Part shown: positions 55,160 to 64,000 of the stretch, piece after piece
How the letters are laid out: the number at the start of each line of letters is the position of its first letter
Position numbering within the stretch: the first letter of the stretch is position 1
NCBI RefSeq assembly: GCF_032854445.1
Contig: NC_088303.1
Coordinates: 25,429,501 to 25,493,500 of the forward strand
Direction of reading: 5' to 3'
DNA length: 64,000 nucleotides
Source: Liolophura sinensis
Taxonomy: Eukaryota > Mollusca > Polyplacophora > Chitonida > Chitonidae
Position numbers and translations under genes: made by a program
The notes under the pieces: model-generated
The model's input: only the letters and a program-made list of their open reading frames with translations
What the model was told of the DNA's origin: nothing
The model's database searches: none

Positions 55160-55440
55160 TTTTACCGATATGTTGCCTAACACGTTTCTGTGGTCATATT
55201 CTCTGGATTTGGTGCCTTTTCTATGTAAATTTGAACAAAACAATAATCATTGGACACCATAGATGGCGCTGTAGGGCTCTTCTAAGCCCACTTGCCATAA
55301 TGCTCGCTAGGTCAACACCCACGGCTATTCGCTTCTGCACATACATGAAAAAATATGACTACCGATACCAATAGATAATTGTGTGACGTGATAAGCTGTT
55401 CTATAAGTTTTAGAAGACAGCCCTTCTCTCACTCTCCTTT
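55160..55440 (+). repeat. partial relative of the palindromic element
   Basis: Text such as TATGTTGCCTAACACGTTTC and CATAATGCTCGCTAGGTCA is shared with the 37.7 and 44.2 kb arms. Two arm segments that are apart at 37-45 kb are joined here, implying an internal deletion. Confidence 0.65.
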
Positions 55441-55970
55441 TTCTTCACTGCACCGGACAGATCTTTCCACTTCTTTTTCATCTGCTCCATTGATCTAGGC
55501 TATTCCGCAACACTGTTGATTCTGAGAAATGGAAATAAACACAATCATATATTATCGAACTTAGGTTATTTAGCTATTTAGCCATTTTAAAAGTCTTGGG
55601 TATGATTCAATTCGGGATAAAACTTTAGATCTACCATTAGCCTTTCATGAGGGAGACGCTTTAGATGGATTGCATGTATGTCGCATGACGTTGCAGCCTG
55701 CATAAGCTATAAAGGCGTTATTAGTAACAGGCATGTGTGAGGCATCGAAGCAGTAGAGTGAAGTGCTGACAATCGATCATTTCGTTTCAAATTTCGTACA
55801 ACATTGAGGCTCTTCGGGATAATAAATTTATTATCATGGTTGGTTGATTAAGGGAAGATACAAAGTATTTACATGGTGAATGTGAAAACAGATTGCGTTC
55901 TAATGGCTCGACTGCTATCAAGTTTTACACTACGGTATATAAATACACAGTACTTCATAATATAATGTAA

Positions 55971-55973
<3 letters not shown>

Positions 55974-56001
<28 letters not shown>

Positions 56002-56038
56002 CACAATCATAATCATAATCATAATAATAATAACATCA

Positions 56039-56090
<52 letters not shown>

Positions 56091-56092
56091 CA
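55974..56092. repeat. (AAT)n / (ATT)n paired microsatellite
   Basis: An AAT run (55974-56000) is followed by CATAAT units and then an ATT run (56038-56090). The two runs are reverse complements and could fold into a hairpin. Confidence 0.9.
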
Positions 56093-57061
56093 TTAGTTTA
56101 TTTTTGGGATTAGTTGTTGGCCTTGGTCACAACAATTTTCCCCATTTTTTGCATACACAATCTCGCTGAGTGTGTGAAACTTAATTTTATCAAAATTCAA
56201 ATTTCCAAAATAGGTTAAACAGTTTTCCCTGTAGGTTTATATTTGACATGTCCTGAAAATAACATAAAAAGTCCTACCTACCATTAGTAATTGTTTTAAC
56301 ATATTAAAACAAATGGTCTTATTACACCGTATCTAGACAACTTTTTTACGTTTCTAACTTGTCACCTTTTCAATAGTTGCTCTTTTTTTTCTTGCCTTCA
56401 TGTCAATGGTTACGGCATTATTTTGCTTAGCATACAAAATATTCTTGAATTCAATCATTCCATCGACGAGGATTTCCAATTCTTCCTTGTTGAAATTCTT
56501 GCTTTTCTTGACCTTTTTTACGTAGCGCCATGTTTACCAAATTCTGAGAGTTACCAAACGACAGACTCAATTACCCATAATCCTCGGATTAACAGCTGAT
56601 CGATGCTTCAGTTTAATACCACACAGCGAAAAGAATACATAAATCTAAACGGTGCAAACTATCGAACGATGACAGTGGGTTGATTTTAACAAGTCGTAGC
56701 ACATTTGAAGGCACGCATAACGAAACGTTAGAAATGTCAATGCCAACTACTTGGAAACCTTTATTCTCGAACATGACTTGACCTAAAAAGTGTTAAATTC
56801 AGAGAGCATTTGCAAAAAAAGTATTCACAAAAACCGTTGTCGTCTGACTCAAATCAATTACCCGGCTCTAAATCAAATATATCGAAATGCGCTGTCCAAA
56901 TTGTTGTTGATATGTCCATGCGCATGATCTAGATCCACAATTTCATTGTGACCCAAGCGCACTTGATGTAGTGGCGAATATACCAGTCAAGTCAAATCCT
57001 ACGTGTTGCAGCATTCGGTCGTCAGTTGTATATCATTATGCTAAGCCCGCACACCTAAACA
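56093..57061 (+). other. probable 5' LTR region, limits not found
   Basis: The end CACCTAAACA directly precedes a primer site, so the 5' LTR of the next element should end at 57061. No matching 3' LTR was found and the LTR start is unknown. Confidence 0.4.
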
Positions 57062-57074
57062 TGGTGTCAGAAGT
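57062..57074 (+). promoter_or_regulatory. primer binding site, tRNA-Leu type
   Basis: TGGTGTCAGAAGT is complementary to the 3' end of eukaryotic tRNA-Leu (…ACTTCTGACACCA), from memory. It lies immediately after a CA-ending LTR-like sequence. Confidence 0.65.
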
Positions 57075-57300
57075 AAAGTGACTGGATGTAGAACATGGCA
57101 GAAATTCATCGCAACTCACAGGACCGAACTACTTGGCATTGTTACTGAATTTCATGCGATCGCCCAGTGAACCACATGTAACGCTGTTTACAGTGAATGC
57201 AGTGGTTTTCGAAATCACCGGCTTCGTTGATGAGCTTTTCGCCTGACATACGACGTGTATTTATCACTTTGGTGAAAGAAAGAAGATTACCAATAAGACT

Positions 57301-58284
57301 TTGAGAACTTTTACTGTAAGAGCAAGCATTTACAGACTCTGTGAATTACAATTTACGCGTGAAAGGACCATGAAGGAAATGGCTACGTATCAGATACCAG
57401 CGCCACAGTCGATGTCTGTGAAAGGCGATGTCTCAGACAACTGGAAGAATTTTAGAGCATCGTGGGACTATTATGCCAAAGCTACCGAACTCACTGAGAA
57501 GGATGAATCAGTTCAAGCCGCAATTCTATGCAGTGCAATGGGCATGGAATACGTAAAAGTGATGAATATTTTAGTGACATTGTCAAATGAAGATAAACAA
57601 GTACCAGGGCGTATTGTAAAGGCACTTGGAGATCATTTTATACCACAGAAACATTTACTGTTCGAACGAGTTAAATTTGGTTATGCAAATGAGACCGATC
57701 AAGAATAGGTTGATCAATATGTGGTTAGACTGAGACGGTTAGCAGAAATCTGTGAATTTGAGACATTGTGTGAGAGTTTGATCAGAGACATGTTAGTGAT
57801 GGGTACTCATGATAGCTCAACTAGAGACAGATTATTTCCAGAACGCCCAGTTCCATACTTAAATCGTTGCATTGAGGCTTTACGTGCATGTGAACTATCA
57901 AAAGCTCACAAAGAACAACTACGCAGTGCAACAACAACTGTTAGTGATGAGCAAAGTATAGTACATGCAAAACATCTAAGCATCACAGAAAGGAGAGAAC
58001 TTGGAACAAAAAAAGTAGATCACGAGAAACACACGAAGAACACAAACTCATCAGATTCAAACAAGCACACAGCACACATTGTTTGTCGCTATTGTGGTCA
58101 AAATCGTGTCAAAGGCAAAGATAATTGCCCAGCTTACGGCAAGACCTGTGAGAAATGTGGAAAAACTTTTCTTATGTTTGTAAGTCAAAGACACACTGAA
58201 GGAAGAAATTGCATCAAGCCAGTGCTCACTATGATGAGACAGACACCGATTCTGACGGTTTGTTGTTTGCTATACAGAGTATAG
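57301..58284 (+). pseudogene. gag of second Ty3-like element, one stop
   Basis: Open from an upstream frame start, with the natural-looking start at about 57370 (MKEMATYQIPAPQSM). An in-frame TAG at 57706-57708 interrupts it. The product has a capsid-like helical region (DNWKNFRASWDYYAKATEL, then VVRLRRLAEICEFE). It ends with two zinc-binding clusters (CRYCGQ...CPAYGKTCEKCGK), the pattern of K02A2.6-like Ty3 elements. A frame change near 58200 leads into the protease. Confidence 0.8.
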
Positions 58285-59627
58285 GTGCAGTCACAGATGT
58301 GACCGTTACGAACAAACACTCAGGTTTCATGGTTCCAATGACATTTTACACAGATTACCCATGCACACTGAAAGTTCAGTTAGATTCAGGTGCCACATGT
58401 AGCTCTCTAATGCGAAAGTTTTCACTTTTCTTGATGCTAATGACGCTTTCTTTCAGGTGAAATTAGATGAAGAAAGTTCTTGTCTCAAAAAATTTTGGAC
58501 ACCTTTTGGAAGATATAGGTACCTGAGAATGCCTCAAGGTATAAGTAGTGCTCCAGAAGAGTTTTCAGCGTAGACAGATTGAAGCTCTGAATGGTCTCGA
58601 TGGAGTTGATGTTGTTGCAGACGACATACTATGCTATGGATGTGGGGATAGTGTTCAAAGCGCAAATTACGATCATGATAAGAATCTCATAAAACTTCTA
58701 CAAAGAGCTCGCAAACAGAACCTGAAGTTTAATAATAAGAAGTTCAGACTCAGACGGAAAGAACTACGATACATGGTTCAAGTGTTGACTAGTGAGGGAT
58801 TAAAGCCTGATCCGTCGAAAATATCAGCAGTTTTGAAGATGCCAGCCCTAGAGGACAAGAAAGCAGTTCAGCGCCTGCTAGGTTGTGTGAACTATTTGTC
58901 GAGATTCCTGCCTAGATTATCTGATGTGTCTGAACCACTCCGAAGACTTACAGAGAAGCAAGCAATCTTTGTTTGGGACTCAGAACAATCAAATGCATTT
59001 GCAAAACTAAAAGAACTGATAAGCTCTACACCACTGCTTAGATATTATGATGTGAACAAGGAAGCTACTATTCAGTGTGATGCATCAGAAACAGGACTAG
59101 GTGCTACATTGTTACAGAATGGACAGCCTGTAGCTTTCGCCTCCAGATCCCTTACTCCTGCAAGACGTCGCTATGGACAAAGAGAGAAGGAGTGTCTGGC
59201 GATACTGTTTGCATGTGTACGATTCGATCAGTATCTACAGGGACGTGATCTGATATCAGTGCAGTCAGACCCCAAGCCACTGGTCCCAATATTTCTGAAA
59301 CCAATTCATTCAGCGCCGAAGAGATTACAGCGCATGCTGCTAAGACTGCAAAAGTACAACTAACATGTGAAGTACTTATCTGGCACACAGATGTACATTG
59401 CAGATATGCCCAGCAGAGCTCATGAATCATGCAGTTATTCCACTGGAAAGGATATGCCTCACTTTCAGATCTTTCACATAAAACAGGAGAAACAGTTTTT
59501 TGATGGCGTCACAAGCATCAACCAACTTGATCATATGAGATTGTCAGCCGACACTCATCAGCAGATCTTTCTAGCCAAGCAGGCTAAAGAGCCACTGATG
59601 ACTCACAAAATACCGCCTCTACCTTAG
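58209..59627 (+). pseudogene. pol of second Ty3-like element: protease, RT, RNase H with deletions
   Basis: The protease active site LDSGATCSSL lies at about 58380. Directly after it the frame jumps to reverse-transcriptase motif A (FLDANDAFFQVKLDEES, from 58421), so the end of protease and the RT fingers are deleted. After a stop near 58566 the frame from 58548 has the catalytic VADDILCY, then thumb, then RNase H (CDASETGLGATL, KECLAIL and SDPKPL). It stops at 59361-59363 and resumes to 59627 with DMPSRAHES and the start of the integrase linker. All catalytic acidic residues of RNase H are still present. Confidence 0.85.
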
Positions 59628-60335
59628 TCTAAGGTTGGTCAAGATCTATTCAGTCTTCATGGAGAAAAATATCTTGTGACAGTTGATTACTATAGTGATT
59701 ATTCTGAGTTAGATCAGCTTCAGGATACAACAGCAGCATCAGTCATTTGCGCTACCAAAGCTCACTTCTCAAGGCATGGTATGGCAGACATGGTCACAGA
59801 CAACGGACCGCAGTGTATTAGTACTGAGTTTCAGGACTTTTCACGTCAGTGGGAATTTAAGTACTTCACCAGTTCCCCTCACCACCGTCAAAACAATGCT
59901 AAGGCTGAATCAGCTGTGAAGATAGCGAAAAAACTTGTGAAGAAGTGTAAACGGGACAATCAGGATATACAGGTAGCACTACTGGAATGGAGAAACACGC
60001 CTGGTGAAGGTGGTTACAGTCCAGTTCAGAAGCTCATGCCGCGTAGAACAAGATCAATTATTTCAACAGCTGAAGAACTACTATTGCCACAAGTTGTCAC
60101 AGGTGTTGGTGGCAGTACACAGTTGAAACGACAGAACGCTAAAGCGTCATATGATGGACATGCTAAACGTCTTCCAGAACTCCAGATTGGAGAGCCTGTT
60201 CGATTAAAGCCAGTCAACTCTAAAGGTCACTGGGAAAATGCTCGTGTGTCGCTAAGATTGGAAATCGTTCGTACATATTGGAATCCGAACATGGAAACAT
60301 GTTTAGACGTAACACAGGAAGTTCATACGTTATGA
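59628..60335 (+). pseudogene. integrase core of second Ty3-like element
   Basis: Follows a TAG at 59625-59627. The frame gives VTVDYYSDYSEL (first Asp), VTDNGPQ (second Asp) and NAKAESAVK (Glu), with 35 residues between the last two (DD35E). The C-terminal domain has LMPRRTRS and LQIGEPVRLKP. The N-terminal HHCC zinc domain is missing. The core itself is uninterrupted for 219 codons. No polypurine tract or 3' LTR is seen after it. Confidence 0.85.
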
Positions 60336-60446
60336 TCAGAGTGGATGCCAACAGCCAAATTCAAGTCTGTTGGATGTGTCATTTCGCGTAATGACTCGAA
60401 TTTTTAGTCATTACACGTATTGCCTGGTGCTCACAGGCATTTCACG

Positions 60447-60450
<4 letters not shown>

Positions 60451-60522
<72 letters not shown>
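60451..60522. repeat. (AT)n microsatellite
   Basis: About 36 tandem AT units, followed at 60530-60605 by a scrambled SINE fragment (GGGGGAAACCCACGA, CGTCGTGTAAGTGAAATATT). Confidence 0.9.
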
Positions 60523-60524
<2 letters not shown>

Positions 60525-60609
60525 GCTATATAGTGGGGGAAACCCACGAAAAATGCAGAATGCTGATGCTGGAAGACGGCTGGACGCCGTCGTGTAAGTG
60601 AAATATTCA

Positions 60610-61955
60610 CTTAAAAAGTACTTTTTGTGTATTTTTTATTTCTTTCATTTCCAGTTTTTTATTTCTGTCACTTCGATCTTCGATCGCCTTTTTGCTCCTT
60701 GTGTGTACGCGAGAGTGTGGTTTATTTGTTCCATTTTTATTTATTTGTTTCTCACTATGTTTCTGTATGTGTCTATGCGTTTAAGTTATTTTAATGCTTT
60801 TTTATAATGTCCATACCTGTCCTAGAAAGTTACCGTAGCACTTATCCATTCCGTAATGACATTCGTTCCAAACATTCATGCTAAACGATGTCAGTATCGG
60901 GACATATTAACATAATATGTATATCAATCATAATAGCAGTGAATACATCCGACACGTCACTCACCCCACATTTCGCTTTTCATCGATCACTTTTCTCTTT
61001 GAGTAACTTAGAGAATGCCGAGTTGGTCATTTAATCCCTGTCTATATGGAGCATTTTTCGGGATTACAACTCCTTTGTCCACTAACCTTGAGGCCTTAGT
61101 GTTAATAAGCTATCCCTAGGGCTATGGAATACTCCAGTGTACGGCGTTAAATGCTATTAAACTCATCAGCTTTAACTCATCATTTTCATTTTTAGACTTT
61201 CACTGGTATCAAAATTGCAGTTAAATTATGTACAACTTTTTTCTCTTGTGATCAGTTCAAAAAGTCTTCTAAAGTGCTACTGGCTGAGAACTCCGTTGCA
61301 GAGCTGGCGCTTGTCTAACACATTTGCTGGAAAAATGATATAAGGCGACAAACTGCCCTGTATACTGATGACAGTTACTGTGAGTTAAGAATTAGTGGGA
61401 ATATCCCGGACTGTGGCAGGTCAGTTGTGCATGGACTCTGTTAGTGATCAATCATGTCCGTGACGATTTGTTCAGCATAAAACCTTAAGTCCATTTTTAT
61501 ATCGATACACACCTTTATCTGCAGATATAAGCTGACACAAACAATGCACAGGCCCAGTTCACTGATGGTTTAAATCTTCAGGTAGATAAAACAAACAGTT
61601 ACATCAGAATTTGGACAATTGCACATTTTGACCATACCACTGTTCACGACATCCATTCGTATACCTGTACAACCTTTTACCTGCGAAAGTGGGACCTTCT
61701 ATTCCACAAACAAACCGATGAAAATAAAGGTCTTAACCTTTGTTATTGTTAGAGGTTTGTCGCTTCCCGTTTGATTAGAAGCAATGTCTATATTGCTTTT
61801 AATCATTGGGTCGAATGGGTCTGCCTATTACAATCCGATTCTCTCGTGAAATCTATTAACTCGAGTCTGACAACTTAGTGGAAAGGATAGAGAGCAGAGG
61901 GAGCTGTCAGGGCATGTACTGAACCGATGTACAGGTGCATGCCTAACATACATGT
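60610..61955. other. no recognised gene
   Basis: AT-rich. A short SINE-tail scrap occurs near 61125-61160 (TGTACGGCGTTAAATGC). Nothing else is supported. Confidence 0.35.
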
Positions 61956-61959
61956 ACCA

Positions 61960-62333
61960 GTGTCGATGATGCCGACGCCAGCTACGTTGTCCAAAACATC
62001 AGTCTGGACTTCCTTATAGTCACCGAAAAGGAGCTGCCTAGACAGAACCGCAACCAGTTTGGGAGGTTCGTCTTACTGTACAGTGGAAGGCGCGTGGACA
62101 ACGCCAGCGAAGGGATGGCCGTACAGGTCACAAAAAAGGCAGAGGCGGCGGGCGCATTGCTCGTTTATCTGTATGTGATCATGGACGCTCAGTTTCACAT
62201 CGATGATGACAGGGTCAAAGGCGCGTTGTACCGAGCCAACAGCTCAGTCCGAGGCTCGGATACTAAGCGGGCTCGACGATGTCGTGTGGGGCGCCCACAG
62301 GGCCGTCATCTGCAGGCAGACGGGGTGTGGTAA
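61960..62333 (+). pseudogene. GC-rich ORF of unknown family, possibly virus-like
   Basis: An open frame of about 124 codons with no early ATG. It includes DADASYVVQNISLDFLIVTE, GRFVLLYSGRRVDNASEG and FHIDDDRVKGAL. It is clearly more GC-rich than the flanking DNA, as are the Polinton-like genes at 29.5-32.8 kb. An Ala-rich VTKKAEAAGALLVYLYVI stretch may be membrane-associated. No family is firmly recognised; kinship with the Polinton-like gene set is a guess from composition and style. Confidence 0.35.
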
Positions 62334-62344
62334 ATCATTCTAAC

Positions 62345-63145
62345 CTAAAGTTAAACGGGTTCTGAAGGATGCCACTGTGCAAGAAACACTCGCTGGCCTT
62401 CATAGTAAATGTGTCATCACTGCAGCATCAATGCTCCTAACAATGTCATCTTTCTTTGCAAGAATTATTATTATCAAATTCTTGTTCAAGAGCTATGTGC
62501 ATCTACAACGACATCCACGTATTCTGCTACTACATGTACTCTGGCGGAACTATTTAACAAACACAAAACCTTTCTGAAAGAAAGGCGCATAAATATATCT
62601 ACCCGTCATACAGAAATACCACAACTTTACTGGATTCCTAAAATGCATAAATCCCCATCCAACGCTCGATTTATTGCGGGTTCAAGAAGCTGTACCACCA
62701 AACTCCTCTCAACCCTACTTACGAGAGCGTTACAAGAAGTAGTCATTTTGGAATAAGTATTGTTGTGCCATAACAAAAATTCAGGTGTCAACTGCATGTG
62801 GATTCTTAACAACTCTAAACGTCTTACAGAAGTACTTGATGCTCATATGTATATACCGTACAAAGACGTATCCACATGGGATAGGCAGACCTATACCTGT
62901 TTTCATATGAATACGACTATATGCAGAAATTACTTAAAAGTAATATCTTTAAAGCTCGATCCCATTCATTTACCAAACGGTACATTGATGATCTACTGGC
63001 GTTAAATAATCCCCATATTGCTGAAGCGGTGAAGGAAATCTATCCGCCTTCACTGGATTTAGAGGAGATAACAGATACTCCTGATGGTACATCTTACTTG
63101 GATCTATATTTGTATACGTCACGTACATGGTATTTAACAACGTAG
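62345..63145 (+). pseudogene. reverse transcriptase remnant (Penelope-like or related)
   Basis: Pieces in several frames line up with one RT: an N-terminal CKNYYYQILVQELC, then LPQ-like text PQLYWIPKMHKSPSNARFIA with SCTTKLLSTLLT (62620-62740). Motif A follows in degraded form, then motif C as TKRYIDDLLALNNP (about 62970-63010) with EIYPPSLDLEE and TSYLDLYLY. YIDD is the catalytic pair. The sequence between motifs A and C, including motif B, is deleted. The PKMHK and SCTT words fit an RT type I recall as abundant in cnidarians and molluscs and close to Penelope-like elements. Confidence 0.6.
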
Positions 63146-63189
63146 ATTGCGCTGGTTGCCCAGTGTAACCGTCTATCTTGTATGTCATG

Positions 63190-63720
63190 TGAGACATCAT
63201 AGATGGCGCCTCTTGTAACATGACATCTTTACATATTAACGGTAAAGACGTAATCGTCCGTTACTTTTGAATCATAATCTGATCGGTTATGGTCTGTAAG
63301 ACTCGTCATTTTCAAACTGTATCTAATACCGCTTAACCTGGGGCTAGGGGCCGTAAAGGTAGCCATGCTCATTACATTAGCATGATGCCTTTATGAACAG
63401 TTGCAATTAAAGCGCGACTGAGATACTTTGTTCAAGTGTTATTTGACCTGGAACTCATTCACGGACTACGAATTTGAACTTTGATATGGAATTCATGCCT
63501 GGAATACTCATTGTCTGCCCGGCATCATTGAAAACTGATGACCACTTCTCTCTTGTGTGTTACCGACTTTATTCTTATTTGTATAATTTCTTACATACCT
63601 TTGTCTTCGGGAGTTAGTGTTAAACGTTGTTGTGGAAATGGATCTTGCGATTATCGACTTGGAACGCCCTTTACGGACTACGAATGGTATAGGAATGTCG
63701 GACTTGGCGCTTATGTTCTG
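63190..63720 (+). repeat. second copy of the 36.9 kb dispersed repeat
   Basis: Matches 36853-37385, including ATCATAGATGGCGCCTCTTG at its start and a frame giving SVKRCCGNGSCDYRLGTPF (63538-63744). It follows the RT remnant within about 50 bp. Confidence 0.7.
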
Positions 63721-64000
63721 AACCCAGCTTCAAAGGCCATTTGATCCTTGTTAGTTTTTGGCCGTTTATATCGTTCGAGAACCCCCTGCAAGGCTTCCAA
63801 AGTATTGCGGAATCTTGGGTATCTTCAAATACTCCTAATGCGTGTGCTCTTTGCTGGTGTGTCATGGTGCTTTTGGTATATTTGTTGCAACCTGTCCCTA
63901 AATGAGAGTTCAACTTGCAAGAAGCTCATCTAAGGCTAGTGAGTACTGCTGTTTTGCCCATTTCTCTCGACCACACCCCCGGCAAAGTTGAATGCCGCTT
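63721..64000. other. no recognised gene
   Basis: Window end. No supported feature. Confidence 0.3.

Noticed and set aside
57301-60335. Endogenous retrovirus with envelope
   Set aside because: No envelope-like frame follows integrase; the order and motifs fit a Ty3-like retrotransposon.

Overview
The window reads as nuclear DNA of a lophotrochozoan invertebrate, most likely a marine mollusc. It is AT-rich, intron-bearing and crowded with diverged repeats. One recurring family is a tRNA-derived SINE of a type I associate with molluscs. There is no operon structure and no bacterial-type gene. The species is an inference.

Only one convincing host gene is present: a three-exon, plus-strand gene at 28558-35111 for a predicted 182-residue secreted or GPI-anchored Ly6/uPAR (three-finger) protein. 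Its exons join in phase 1 at canonical GT/AG sites. Its 5.1 kb first intron carries the most interesting object in the window: a 4.1 kb element at 29435-33575. This has terminal inverted repeats of about 95-110 bp beginning AG and an exact 6 bp target duplication (CAAATA), which are hallmarks of Polinton/Maverick elements. It holds a GC-rich cluster of broken virus-like ORFs and a short tandem array of tRNA-like, probably Pol III, units. No DNA polymerase, integrase, ATPase or protease is seen in it, so it appears to be a shortened, non-autonomous copy.

Layout. 1-4.8 kb: SINE and a Ty3-like LTR element that has lost reverse transcriptase (LTR fragments, tRNA-Pro-type primer site, gag and integrase pieces), then a second retroelement-like fragment. 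5.4-12.3 kb: a composite inverted repeat with about 1 kb arms around a 54 bp minisatellite and a 21 bp repeat; a related copy lies at 27.0-28.5 kb beside the Ly6 promoter. 17.0-21.5 and 22.4-26.9 kb: a diverged direct segmental duplication with copy-specific insertions. 28.5-35.8 kb: the Ly6 gene with the Polinton-like element. 36.9-37.4 and 63.2-63.7 kb: a dispersed repeat with a conserved peptide frame. 37.5-45.0 kb: a large palindromic element with AT-rich minisatellite arms, an insertion of a Tc1 element and a shared open frame at its centre. 46.4-51.4 kb: a Harbinger-like scrap and two more Tc1-like transposons, one with an apparently intact 340-residue DD34E transposase. 52.7-53.3 kb: a MITE-like unit. 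57.06-60.3 kb: a second, decayed Ty3-like element with a tRNA-Leu-type primer site. 62.0-63.1 kb: a GC-rich unknown ORF and a broken reverse transcriptase with a YIDD box.

All positions of repeat boundaries were read by eye and may be off by several bases. No database search was possible, so family names rest on visible motifs and recollection of the families.
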